Shown in pieces: positions 15,022 through 23,137 of a DNA stretch of 36,790 nucleotides. The notes beneath the pieces are model-generated. The model was not told the DNA's origin and made no database searches. It saw only the letters and a list, made by a program, of their open reading frames with translations. Position 1 is the first letter of the stretch, and each line of letters begins with the position of its first letter. Location: assembly GCA_045628945.1 (NCBI GenBank), contig JAZQQG010000038.1, positions 1 through 36,790 of the forward strand, written 5' to 3'. Origin of the DNA: RGIG4034 sp045628945 (GTDB lineage Bacteria > Bacillota > Clostridia > Lachnospirales > Lachnospiraceae). A program made the translations under genes and the position numbers.

Positions 15022-16260
15022 ATGACGGGGTTTAATTATGATGAAATGCGGGCTTATGTGAAGAACAGTACGTTGGAGAGAATCGATGTTAGCCGTGATG
15101 TTTCCGACGAAGAGGTTCGGGAGATTATTGATGAGATTCTGATGGGGCTGGGGCGCAATCACTATGTCGGACTCTATGAACGGGAGCAGCTGGCAATGGA
15201 GACCTATAACGCAATCCGTCGGCTGGACGTGATTCAGGAGCTCATTGACGATGAAGAGGTTACAGAGATCATGGTCAATGGAATGAATGGTATTTTCTAT
15301 GAGAAAAAGGGCGTGTTAAGCCGTTGGAAGAAAAATTTCGTGAATGCAGAGCGATTGGAGGATGTTGTCAGACAGATTGCCGGTAAAAGCAACCGTATGG
15401 TCAACGAGAGTACTCCGATTGTCGATACGCGACTGGAAAACGGGGCGCGAGTGAACATTGTACTTCCGCCGATCGCACTGAACGGACCGATTCTGACGAT
15501 ACGACGTTTCCCGAAGGAGCCGATTACCATGGAACGATTACTGTCCTGGGGAGCGATTACAAACGAAGCACTGGAGCTTCTGCGCTGCCTGGTACAATCC
15601 GGGTACAACATCTTCATAAGCGGAGGAACCGGATCCGGCAAAACGACCTTCTTAAATGCTTTATCGGAATATATCGGAGAAGACGAGCGCGTCATTACGA
15701 TTGAGGACAGTGCGGAATTGCAGCTGATTCGGGTAAAAAATCTGGTACGCCTTGAGACCAGGAATGCAAATGTGGAGGGCTGTATTCCCATTGGAATTCG
15801 TGAACTTCTGCGAAGCGCGTTGCGTATGAGACCGGACCGTATTATTGTCGGCGAGGTCCGTGGCGGGGAGGCGATTGATATGCTGCAGGCCTGCAATACG
15901 GGACACGACGGCAGTATGTCCACCGGACATGCGAACAGTGCGGCCGATATGTTAAGTCGCCTGGAAACCATGATGCTGATGGGAATGGATCTTCCGCTGT
16001 CGGCGATTCGAAGACAGATTGCCTCCGGAATCGATATCATCGTGCATCTGGGGCGCCTGCGTGACCGCAGTCGCCGGGTGTTGGAGATTAGCGAGGTGCT
16101 TGGAATGAAGGAAGGTAACATTGAGCTGCAGCCACTGTACTCTTTTGAAGAAAGCGGAGAGGAGGCCGGACGCATTGTCGGACAACTGGTTAAAAAGAAT
16201 GAACCGGTGCATACGGAGAAATTATGTGCGGCGGGAATCAAGTGCGGAGTCGTTGCTTGA
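15022..16260 (+). CDS. TadA/CpaF-type pilus assembly ATPase
   Basis: A 412-residue cytoplasmic secretion ATPase of the type II/IV family. Visible motifs: an N-terminal domain with MVNGMNGIFYEKKG, an Arg-rich ring-contact segment (ILTIRRF), Walker A GGTGSGKTT (201-209), an Asp box (VITIEDSAELQL), Walker B IIVGEVRG (about 274-281) and the His box GSMSTGHANSAADML (about 297-311). It powers assembly and perhaps retraction of the Flp pilus together with TadB and TadC. AGGAGAAGG precedes the ATG. Its 3' end overlaps the next gene in another frame, so the two are coupled. Length and motifs are those of an intact enzyme. Confidence 0.93.
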   Translation: MTGFNYDEMRAYVKNSTLERIDVSRDVSDEEVREIIDEILMGLGRNHYVGLYEREQLAMETYNAIRRLDVIQELIDDEEVTEIMVNGMNGIFYEKKGVLSRWKKNFVNAERLEDVVRQIAGKSNRMVNESTPIVDTRLENGARVNIVLPPIALNGPILTIRRFPKEPITMERLLSWGAITNEALELLRCLVQSGYNIFISGGTGSGKTTFLNALSEYIGEDERVITIEDSAELQLIRVKNLVRLETRNANVEGCIPIGIRELLRSALRMRPDRIIVGEVRGGEAIDMLQACNTGHDGSMSTGHANSAADMLSRLETMMLMGMDLPLSAIRRQIASGIDIIVHLGRLRDRSRRVLEISEVLGMKEGNIELQPLYSFEESGEEAGRIVGQLVKKNEPVHTEKLCAAGIKCGVVA

Positions 16261-16993
16261 TTACAGTACCTATACGTTTTCGAAGCGTGAATGGGCGTTG
16301 TTTAGTCTGGAGTATTGCGTGATGGCCGGGCTTACGGCGAGGTTGCTTTTTGACTCTGTGATTGCGTTTGGAATCCTGCTTGCGGGATTGCATCGTTACC
16401 TGAAATGGCGAAAAAGTACATGTATGCGAAAGCGTCGGGAACGTTTGCGCAATGAATATCGAGAGTTTCTGGGCAAGCTTGGGATGAATCTTCAATGTGG
16501 TTATTCCGTAGAAAACGGAATTCGGGAATCGATGCAGGATATGCAGATTATCTATGGAGAGCATTCGCTTATGGTGACGGAATTGAGGCGGTTCTTGCGA
16601 GAGATTCGCAATCAGGTTCCTACAGAAAATCTTTTGGAGGATCTGGGAAGAAGAAGCGGCGTTCCGGAGATGGAGGAATTTGCGGCAGTCTACAAGGTCG
16701 CAAGAGTCAGTGGCGGAAATCTTACGGCAATCATCGGTCGAACCGGAACCATGATCGGAGAGCGGATGGACGTGCGACGGGATATTCTGACCGGTCTGGC
16801 GGCAAAGCGGCTGGAAGCCCGACTGATGTTGGCGGTGCCGTATTTTATCATTCTCTATGTGGGGGTGACCTCCCCCGGGTATTTTGAAACAATCTATCAC
16901 AATCTACCGGGCATCTGTGTTTCGGTGTTGTGTCTGATAATATACGCAATTGCGTCTATATCTATTCTTAAAATTGTCAATATCGAGGTCTGA
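16226..16993 (+). CDS. TadB-like inner-membrane platform protein
   Basis: About 255 residues of a type II secretion F-domain protein. Two hydrophobic N-terminal segments (SLEYCVMAGLTARLLF, SVIAFGILLAG), a long cytoplasmic helical domain with the GYSVENGIRES and ARVSGGNL motifs of GSPII_F domains, and two C-terminal membrane helices (MLAVPYFIILYVGVTS and SVLCLIIYAIAS) are seen. It forms the membrane platform on which the TadA ATPase acts. The start is uncertain: GTG at 16226 has GGAGA upstream and I prefer it; ATG at 16199 has no ribosome site. Either way it overlaps the end of tadA by tens of bases, consistent with translational coupling. Confidence 0.8.
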   Translation: MRRESSAESLLDYSTYTFSKREWALFSLEYCVMAGLTARLLFDSVIAFGILLAGLHRYLKWRKSTCMRKRRERLRNEYREFLGKLGMNLQCGYSVENGIRESMQDMQIIYGEHSLMVTELRRFLREIRNQVPTENLLEDLGRRSGVPEMEEFAAVYKVARVSGGNLTAIIGRTGTMIGERMDVRRDILTGLAAKRLEARLMLAVPYFIILYVGVTSPGYFETIYHNLPGICVSVLCLIIYAIASISILKIVNIEV

Positions 16994-16996
16994 ATC

Positions 16997-17962
16997 ATGT
17001 TGGTGATCTGGACAATCTTAGTAATATTTCAATGTTTTCTTATCCTGTATTCTCTCCGGGAGAGGCACGGGTACGGACACGGGGCACGGGACACGGGCCA
17101 AACACCCCGAGGAGGTTCTGTTCAAGCCCTTACAGAACTCTTCGTGAACGAAGCTCAAGTCGTGCGCAGATTCCTTGCAAAAACCCCGAACAAGTCCATA
17201 CGCAGCGCGGTGGCTGGGTGCGGCAACCGGGTGAGACAGGATATGAAATACCTGCATCCGACAGGAGATCCCAAACAGCAAATGAATCAATATCTGAATG
17301 AGCGATGGGCTTATTCCTGCGGGGCGTTCCTAGCGGGCACCCTGCTTGGTCTGGCGGCATCGGTTGGCAGTAGTAGCCTAAGGGCCGGGGATAAGACCGG
17401 ATCGTTTCCTATGGCTGTCAAATGGATAGGATCGCCTGTTGGGTTGTTGGGATGCATTCTCATTGCGGTGCTTGCGGGGTTCTATCGGGATTCGAGATTG
17501 CGCGAAGCCTGCAAAAAGAAAAAACGGATTTTGGTGGAAAGCTATCCGGAGTTCGTAAGCAAGTGTGCTCTTTTTCTGGGAGCGGGAGAGAACCTATCGA
17601 ATATGTTTCGGCGCGTTAGCATGGATGGACATCTGCCGGTTTTCTTGCGAGAGGAATTGCAATTGTCCGTGCGACAACTCGGAGACGGGATTTCGGAGCT
17701 TGCGGTCTATGCGGATTTTGGCAAGCGCTGTCGGGAATCCTGCTACCTGCGGTTGGCGTCGCTTCTTACCCAGAATCTGCGGCGCGGCGGGAGTCATATT
17801 GCGCAACTTTTGGAGCTTGAGAGCCATGGCGTGTTCGAGGAATATAAAGCAACCGTGCGGCGAAGAGGCGAGGAGGCATCTACCAAAATGGTACTTCCGA
17901 TGACCTTATTGTTGGTGGTGGTATTGATTCTGATTATGACGCCCGCATTTATGGGAATGTAG
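16997..17962 (+). CDS. TadC-like inner-membrane platform protein
   Basis: 321 residues; second F-domain protein of the pilus. There is an N-terminal membrane helix (1-19), then a Gly/His/Arg-rich stretch (about 22-40) coded by short CACGGG-like repeats and probably variable. A second hydrophobic pair lies at about 107-165, followed by the cytoplasmic domain (ESYPEFVSKCALFLGAGENL, LLTQNLRRGG) and a C-terminal helix (MTLLLVVVLILIMTPAF). TadC pairs with TadB in Tad systems. GAGGT before the ATG and a 3-base gap after tadB place it in the same operon. Confidence 0.82.
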   Translation: MLVIWTILVIFQCFLILYSLRERHGYGHGARDTGQTPRGGSVQALTELFVNEAQVVRRFLAKTPNKSIRSAVAGCGNRVRQDMKYLHPTGDPKQQMNQYLNERWAYSCGAFLAGTLLGLAASVGSSSLRAGDKTGSFPMAVKWIGSPVGLLGCILIAVLAGFYRDSRLREACKKKKRILVESYPEFVSKCALFLGAGENLSNMFRRVSMDGHLPVFLREELQLSVRQLGDGISELAVYADFGKRCRESCYLRLASLLTQNLRRGGSHIAQLLELESHGVFEEYKATVRRRGEEASTKMVLPMTLLLVVVLILIMTPAFMGM

Positions 17963-17987
17963 TGAATCGTTTAGAGGAGGAGAGAGT

Positions 17988-18281
17988 ATGAGAAAAAATC
18001 AAATGAGCATTTTTGACAACCGGGAGGGACGCGGCAAAAGATTGCCGGAACGTCTGGGAGAATTATGGGAGCGACTTCGATACAAGGTGAGTCTGCGACT
18101 CGTAAGTCTTCGCGGAGAATATGACGAGTGGGCCCTTGCGGATAATCGAGGGATCTCTACCGTAGAGGTTATTTTAATTATTGTGGTACTGGTGGGGCTG
18201 GTAATCGTTTTCCGCGATCAGATTACGAAGATTGTGAATTCCCTTTTCTCAAAGATTACGACCAATGTGGACAAAATCTGA
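17988..18281 (+). CDS. Flp1-like pilin with a long leader
   Basis: A 97-residue prepilin. The class III (Flp) processing site is RG-ISTVEVILIIVV: cleavage after Gly55 leaves Ile as residue 1 and Glu60 at +5, followed by the hydrophobic polymerisation helix (LIIVVLVGLVIVF) and a short amphipathic tail. The mature pilin would be only 42 residues. The leader is 55 residues, basic and Arg-rich, much longer than the usual 10-25. A strong ribosome site (GAGGAGGAGAG) sits just ahead of the first ATG, so the long leader appears to be real. This should be the main filament subunit. Confidence 0.85.
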   Translation: MRKNQMSIFDNREGRGKRLPERLGELWERLRYKVSLRLVSLRGEYDEWALADNRGISTVEVILIIVVLVGLVIVFRDQITKIVNSLFSKITTNVDKI

Positions 18282-18282
18282 T

Positions 18283-19776
18283 ATGCGAAAGCGACGGAAA
18301 ACCTATCGGGCGGAAGGAGTCATTACCGTCTATCTGACGTTGGTGTTCGGTATCCTGGCGGGGTTGATTCTTACAGGGCTTAGGGAGGTGCGTTACAGCG
18401 CACTGAAGCTACACGGAGATTGTCTTTTGGACCTGTCGCTGTTCTCCGCGTTCGGGGAGTATCGGCGGGATCTGTTCGAGAAATATGCCATCTTTGGAAT
18501 CGATACCTCGTACGGTACGGAAAAGGCAAGCTTTCACTATACGGAAGAGCATATGTTAAATTACGCCAGAAAAAATGTGGAGATGCCGGGGGGAAGTAAA
18601 TTGTATGCGAAGGATCTCTACGGAATTCAGATTCCGATGGTGGAGCTTCAGCAGGTGGAATTACTGACGGACTATGGCGGTGCTCCTTTTCGACAACAGG
18701 CGACGTACTATATGGAATCGCAATTCGGATTGGCGTTCGTGGATACGATTCTCGGGCAGATGGAGAGCTTTGAGGCGGCCGGTTTGAGCGAATCGGAGCG
18801 GAAAGAATTCTACGAGGCGACGGAAGGGAGACTTCGCGCTGCCGAAGCAAGCGGAAAGTGGCTGTCGGACGAGGATTGGCAGGAGGTTTCCTATGTGAAT
18901 CCGGCCAAGGAAATTCGGGTCAACCGTGAGCGGGGGATTCTGAACGTCGTATCGGCAAACCCGGCGGCTTTGTCGCAGAAAGCGATAGACTTGAGTACAC
19001 TATGCAGTCATCGCAAGTTGAATCAGGGGAATCTTGCAAAAGAGTATGATTTCAACAATCTGATTGAACATGCGATTTTTGATGAGTATCTGATGAAAAG
19101 CTTCGGGAATTACGCAAAGCCGAGGGACAACGCCTCATTATCCTACGAACTGGAGTATCTTCTGATTGGGGCGAACAGCGATATCGAAAACCTAAAAATC
19201 GTATGCAATACGCTGTGTGATATTCGAACACTCGCCGACTTCATCAGTTTGGGACAGGATGGAGTGCGTATGGGGGAGATTCAGACCTTCGCCGAGACGA
19301 TTACCGCGGTCTTCGGACTGTCGGAGCTTGCCCCGGTGATAACGATTGCAATTATGGCCGGATGGTCTTATGCGGAGAGCCTGGAGGATGTGAAGGACCT
19401 CTTACGAGGGAAGAAGGTTGCATTAATCAAGGACAGTACGCAATGGAAAACCTCCCTGTCCGGATTTATGCAATACGGATTGAAGGATTCCGGAAACAAG
19501 GAAAAAGACAATACGGATTCCGTACCGGAACAGGGCTGGGGATATGAAGAATATCTTCGGATTCTTCTTTTACTTCAGGAGGAAAAACAACTGACGTATC
19601 GGGCGATGGATCTCATGGAGGATGATTTGCGCAAAAGTGACGGAAATCAATTCTTTCGGATGGATGCATGCATCAGCTCGGTGCTTGCCAAAATGACCTG
19701 CATGAATCGGGACAGGTATACCTATAACACCTATCAGGCGTATTCCTACGGACGGAAACTACAGATATTTCAATAA
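18283..19776 (+). CDS. DUF5702-like pilus-associated protein
   Basis: About 497 residues. It has a TadE/TadG-like N-terminal membrane helix (AEGVITVYLTLVFGILAGLI) followed by a large extracytoplasmic domain (DLSLFSAFGEYRRDLFEKYAIF). I recognise it as the DUF5702 type regularly found in Gram-positive Tad clusters; its biochemical role is unknown, perhaps a minor pilin or a wall-spanning assembly factor. The start is ambiguous: ATG at 18283 follows the pilin stop as TGATATG and suits stop-start coupling; ATG at 18265 would overlap the pilin by 17 bases. Neither has a clear ribosome site. The central stretch (about 300-370) contains a second hydrophobic region. Confidence 0.75.
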   Translation: MRKRRKTYRAEGVITVYLTLVFGILAGLILTGLREVRYSALKLHGDCLLDLSLFSAFGEYRRDLFEKYAIFGIDTSYGTEKASFHYTEEHMLNYARKNVEMPGGSKLYAKDLYGIQIPMVELQQVELLTDYGGAPFRQQATYYMESQFGLAFVDTILGQMESFEAAGLSESERKEFYEATEGRLRAAEASGKWLSDEDWQEVSYVNPAKEIRVNRERGILNVVSANPAALSQKAIDLSTLCSHRKLNQGNLAKEYDFNNLIEHAIFDEYLMKSFGNYAKPRDNASLSYELEYLLIGANSDIENLKIVCNTLCDIRTLADFISLGQDGVRMGEIQTFAETITAVFGLSELAPVITIAIMAGWSYAESLEDVKDLLRGKKVALIKDSTQWKTSLSGFMQYGLKDSGNKEKDNTDSVPEQGWGYEEYLRILLLLQEEKQLTYRAMDLMEDDLRKSDGNQFFRMDACISSVLAKMTCMNRDRYTYNTYQAYSYGRKLQIFQ

Positions 19777-19803
19777 AACAAGAATGAAATAAGGAGACAC
19801 GCA

Positions 19804-20589
19804 ATGAAGTCCTTCGGGGAACCGGTTACTTATAACAAAATCACAAAATCAGGTTTCTCTCGTACTTCATCTTGGATGCACCACACACCCACACAACATT
19901 TCTTGCATCCACTCCCGCATAGCTTATGGGTTGCCCGGAGGGCTTCCTTGCGTGCCTCCTTAACGGTTGAAGCAACCCTGGTCCTACCGGTTTTTCTGCT
20001 GGCCGTATTCGAGTTAATCGGAATGTTTCAGGTATATCGTAAGTATGACCGCGATATGACAGCGCTCTATGAAAACGCCAAGTCGGCTGCGGTCTGGGAA
20101 TATGCTTCCGAGGAGATTCTGGACCTGTCTACGGACGTGGTGGACCTCGTGATTATGAAGCCGATTCCGATGAAGCTCTCGCTCACCGGGCGGTCACCTA
20201 TTATCTGTGAGCGTGCCAGAGTGAAAACCTGGAACGGTTATTCCGGAAGTGAGACGCAGGAGAAATATGTCTATGTCACAGAGAATCGGGAGGCGTATCA
20301 TCTCACTCCGCATTGTTCCTATCTGGAGATTGAAGTGATTGAGATTCGTCGGTCGGAGGCAGAGCTTGGAGAACTTGCAGACGGAAAAAAGGTCTATCCC
20401 TGCGCTTTCTGCGTAAACCCCGGCGCTTCGAGTGGGAAATACTATACGACTGCGACCGAGGAACGATACCACTGTGATATCGGTTGCAGTAGCTTGAAGC
20501 GGGTGATCTATATGGTTTCACCGGATTCGGTGTCCGACCTTCATCCCTGCGTTCGCTGCGGTCAAAAAGAAAAGGGGGAAAGAGAATGA
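19804..20589 (+). CDS. TadE-like protein with two Cys/His modules
   Basis: 261 residues. A TadE-type helix (ASLTVEATLVLPVFLLAVFELI, about 51-72, with Glu56 at +5 of a possible processing site) follows an unusually long 50-residue leader rich in His, Pro and Ser. The extracytoplasmic part ends in two similar modules: YVYVT..AYHLTPHCSYL..YPCAFC and YYTTA..RYHCDIGCSSL..HPCVRC. Each has the order Thr, Tyr-His, Cys, Leu, then Pro-Cys-x-x-Cys. This resembles small metal-binding or disulfide domains found at the ends of some secreted nucleases. AAGGAG at 19790-19795 supports the first ATG; Met25 is an alternative. The gene overlaps the prepilin peptidase gene by 4 bases (ATGA). Confidence 0.75.
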   Translation: MKSFGEPVTYNKITKSGFSRTSSWMHHTPTQHFLHPLPHSLWVARRASLRASLTVEATLVLPVFLLAVFELIGMFQVYRKYDRDMTALYENAKSAAVWEYASEEILDLSTDVVDLVIMKPIPMKLSLTGRSPIICERARVKTWNGYSGSETQEKYVYVTENREAYHLTPHCSYLEIEVIEIRRSEAELGELADGKKVYPCAFCVNPGASSGKYYTTATEERYHCDIGCSSLKRVIYMVSPDSVSDLHPCVRCGQKEKGERE

Positions 20590-21056
20590 GCTACCTGTGG
20601 AAGGGGATACAAACCGGATTGGATGGGCATAAGGTGGTTGTAATCGATGGAATGATAATAATACTGCTGGGGATGATGTCGGTGATGGATATTCGCAAGC
20701 GAAGGATACCGATCTGGAGTCTGGTTACGTTTGGATTGCTTTCCGTGGTCGGCACCGCTTTGTTCCCGTTGAATCTGTGGACCAGAATTGCGGGAATCAG
20801 CATCGGATTATGCATGGTCGGAATGGCGTACGTCACGCGTGGCGCAGTCGGATATGCCGATGGAATCCTGTTGTTGGCCATCGGGAATCTTTTCGGGGGA
20901 GAGGCGACCCTTCAGATTCTTTTCTATGCTCTTTTGCCGGCGATGGGAGTCGGGATGCTTCTGATGGTTCTTCATAAAGCGGATCGCAAGACGACGTTGC
21001 CGTTTATTCCGTTTCTGCTATTCGGAGAAGTGCTTCAGGTGATCTGGGGAGGATAA
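20586..21056 (+). CDS. TadV/CpaA-type prepilin peptidase (A24 family)
   Basis: A 156-residue membrane protease. The two catalytic aspartates of the A24 family are seen: Asp35 in DIRKRRIP and Asp92 in GYADG. Hydrophobic helices fill the rest. It should cut the Flp pilin after Gly55 and probably the TadE-like proteins. The second motif is normally GxGD; here it is GYAD, with Ala instead of the second Gly, a conservative but noticeable change. It lacks the N-methyltransferase domain of PilD, as expected for TadV. ATGA overlap with the gene before it gives translational coupling. Confidence 0.85.
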   Translation: MSYLWKGIQTGLDGHKVVVIDGMIIILLGMMSVMDIRKRRIPIWSLVTFGLLSVVGTALFPLNLWTRIAGISIGLCMVGMAYVTRGAVGYADGILLLAIGNLFGGEATLQILFYALLPAMGVGMLLMVLHKADRKTTLPFIPFLLFGEVLQVIWGG

Positions 21057-21059
21057 AAA

Positions 21060-21602
21060 ATGAAAGGGTGCGATACCAGGGAACGTTTGCAAACAGAAGT
21101 CGCGAATCTGCGGTGTTTCCTTAAGAAACGGGTACGCGGAGAATTCACGGTCGAAGCGGCGGTGATTGTGCCGATATCGCTCTATGTGATGGTGTTTTTG
21201 CTTTTCTATACCTTTGCGGAATACAATGCAACGGTGTCGTATCAGCAGGCCTATCGTGCCGGTTTATGGGGAGCGACGATGTTTGAGATGGATGAGACAA
21301 TACGCTCCAAGGGGGTATTAAGTCAATATCAAACCGAGGTGAGCGGAACACGAATTGCCATCGAAAGGGAAGGAAAATCCGTCGCGGTCGCGGGCCAGGA
21401 AGTGACGGTCAATTACGAATTTGATTCGGCGAATCCTTTTCCGGAACTCATGGAGGAATGGCTGGGAATACGCTTCTTTCACACGGCGGATCGGGCAATT
21501 GTCAAGGATGTGAATGCGGTAGCGACGATTCTGAATCTTCGGGCGGCGGAAGGCATCCCGACGAAACTACAATCTATAGAGCAAGAAGGAGAGAAAAAAT
21601 GA
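21060..21602 (+). CDS. TadE-like minor pilin
   Basis: 180 residues. After a basic 27-residue leader the TadE motif GEFTVEAAVIVPISLYVMVFLLF appears, with the Glu at +5 relative to Gly, followed by an extracytoplasmic domain of about 120 residues. TadE proteins are pseudopilins that help assemble the Flp pilus and are cut by TadV. It follows the peptidase gene after 3 bases and overlaps the next gene by 4 (ATGA). Confidence 0.8.
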   Translation: MKGCDTRERLQTEVANLRCFLKKRVRGEFTVEAAVIVPISLYVMVFLLFYTFAEYNATVSYQQAYRAGLWGATMFEMDETIRSKGVLSQYQTEVSGTRIAIEREGKSVAVAGQEVTVNYEFDSANPFPELMEEWLGIRFFHTADRAIVKDVNAVATILNLRAAEGIPTKLQSIEQEGEKK

Positions 21603-22441
21603 TAATATCAGAATATCGTGAAGAAGTTGACGGAATTAAGTTGGTGTTGCACGATCGCAATCCGACAGAGGCGGATCATCAATATGAGATGTTATGCCGC
21701 AATCCATCGGTGGAATTTTTGGAAATCCAGCGACAGTTTAAGAATGGCATCGGCTCTTACGTCTATCCGATTGGGAAGTATAAAGCCTTAAAAAGCCTCT
21801 ATGAGAATCGGGAGATTTCCTACGAGGTTCTGCGAAGGTTAATGGTTGCCATTAAAGCGGCCATAGAGAAGGCAAGTGAATTGCTTTTGGATGAAAACGG
21901 AGTGCTTCTGGATGAGGATTTTATTTTTTCCGATGAGGAAGGAGAGCACTTTCGATTCGTTTACTATTCTCCGATGATTGGGGTGGAAGATTACCGTGAG
22001 GGGTTCCGCAGACTGTCGGATTTTATCGTAGAGCATACGGATTCGGCAGATGAGGCGGGGATGGACCTTGCCTATTCGATTTTTAAGGAAGCAAGAAGCG
22101 TTCGGTTTACCATTCACAATGTATTGGCGAAGATAGAGAGCCGGGACGAGCAGGAGATTCGGGATGCAAAGGCGCGGAGAATACTGTGCGCGGAGTTGGA
22201 TTCGGAAGAGGATATAAAAGAGGAGTTTTCGACGAAAACGATGAATGCAAAAGGATACCTGGCCGTTGTGGCATTTTCGATTTTGGCGTTTGTTTTATTG
22301 GTGGGGAACCTGTACGTTAACAAAAATGGAATTCCCACCTGGAGCGACTATCTGCTGGGCCTTCTGTTTCTGGGGGTACCGGTTTCGATTCTGATTCGCC
22401 AAAGCAGCGTAAATTCAGACCCGACGACCCGAGAGGGGTAG
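21599..22441 (+). CDS. DUF6382-like protein with a C-terminal membrane anchor
   Basis: 280 residues from an ATG that overlaps the stop of the TadE gene. The first about 180 residues (EFLEIQRQFKNGIGSYVYPI, KALKSLYENREISYEVLRRL, LLLDEDFIF, FRFVYYSP) match what I recall as the DUF6382 domain, common as the last gene of Lachnospiraceae Tad operons and often fused to an FHA domain. Here no FHA domain follows: two hydrophobic segments (GYLAVVAFSILAFVLLVGNLY and YLLGLLFLGVPVSILI) and a short tail end the protein. Its function is unknown. It is the last gene of the Tad operon, and the next gene has its own promoter. Confidence 0.65.
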   Translation: MIISEYREEVDGIKLVLHDRNPTEADHQYEMLCRNPSVEFLEIQRQFKNGIGSYVYPIGKYKALKSLYENREISYEVLRRLMVAIKAAIEKASELLLDENGVLLDEDFIFSDEEGEHFRFVYYSPMIGVEDYREGFRRLSDFIVEHTDSADEAGMDLAYSIFKEARSVRFTIHNVLAKIESRDEQEIRDAKARRILCAELDSEEDIKEEFSTKTMNAKGYLAVVAFSILAFVLLVGNLYVNKNGIPTWSDYLLGLLFLGVPVSILIRQSSVNSDPTTREG

Positions 22442-22474
22442 AACATCTCCCTGCTTTTCGATTGAAACAAAACT

Positions 22475-22503
22475 TTGAAACCATGCACGAAATATGCTAT
22501 AAT
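22475..22503 (+). promoter_or_regulatory. Sigma-A promoter of the rhomboid gene, near-leaderless
   Basis: TTGAAA (22475-22480), exactly 17 bp, TATAAT (22498-22503), with TGC directly before the -10. The ATG is at 22514, only 10 bases after the -10, so transcription would begin about 4 bases before the start codon. No ribosome site is present. Confidence 0.8.
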
Positions 22504-22513
22504 CACACTACTT

Positions 22514-23137
22514 ATGAATCGATTACAATCTTTTATGAGACGTGAGGGATTTCCCTCGTTGCGTGGTAATTTCATAACCTATTTCCTGCTGATCGGTAAT
22601 ATCGTGCTCTTTTTCGTGTGTACAGTGAAGGGTGAGGCGTTGTATAATGTAGGAGGCTTATATGCACCGGCGGTGCTGGAAAAACACGAGTATTATCGCC
22701 TGTTAACAAGCATTTTTCTACATTATGGAATCGGCCATATTACGAGCAATATGCTGACGCTTGGTGCTGTTGGATTCCTGTTGGAAGAGAAAATCGGCCA
22801 TGTTCGTTATGCAATCTGTTATTTTGGCGCCGGCATCGGGGGCGGGTGTTTTTCGATATTCTATGCAACCGGGATGAGTAAGAATTCGATGTCCGTAGGA
22901 GCCAGCGGAGCTATTTTCGGATTGCTCGGCGTGCTGTTGTATCTGGTGGTTGCGAATCACGGAATGTATGAAGACATTACCATTCAGCGTGTAATTTTTG
23001 CGATTATCCTGTCGGTATATATCGGCGTCAGTTCAACGGGAGTGGATAATGCGGCTCACATCGGCGGACTGTTTGCCGGATTTGTGTTAATGACGGTATT
23101 GGGGATGTTTCAGACGAAAGGGAGAGGAAGACGATGA
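22514..23137 (+). CDS. Rhomboid-family intramembrane serine protease
   Basis: 207 residues with six predicted membrane helices. Rhomboid hallmarks: HITSN (His75, Asn79) in helix 2, GASGAIFGLLG with nucleophile Ser131 in helix 4, and AHIGGLFAGF with His182 in helix 6, forming the Ser-His dyad. It cleaves membrane-spanning substrates in the bilayer; the substrate is unknown. The ATG at 22514 is chosen because the promoter lies directly upstream; Met8 is an alternative. It overlaps the flavodoxin-SCP2 gene by 4 bases (ATGA) and so heads a likely four-gene operon. Confidence 0.88.
   Translation: MNRLQSFMRREGFPSLRGNFITYFLLIGNIVLFFVCTVKGEALYNVGGLYAPAVLEKHEYYRLLTSIFLHYGIGHITSNMLTLGAVGFLLEEKIGHVRYAICYFGAGIGGGCFSIFYATGMSKNSMSVGASGAIFGLLGVLLYLVVANHGMYEDITIQRVIFAIILSVYIGVSSTGVDNAAHIGGLFAGFVLMTVLGMFQTKGRGRR

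Noticed and set aside
15297..16241. 314-codon open frame on the minus strand
   Set aside because: It is antisense to the TadA/CpaF ATPase gene and has the Ser/Arg/Ile-rich composition of a shadow frame.
22475..22513. TTG at 22475 as start of the rhomboid gene
   Set aside because: That codon is the -35 box of a consensus promoter and has no ribosome site; the upstream codons would not be transcribed.
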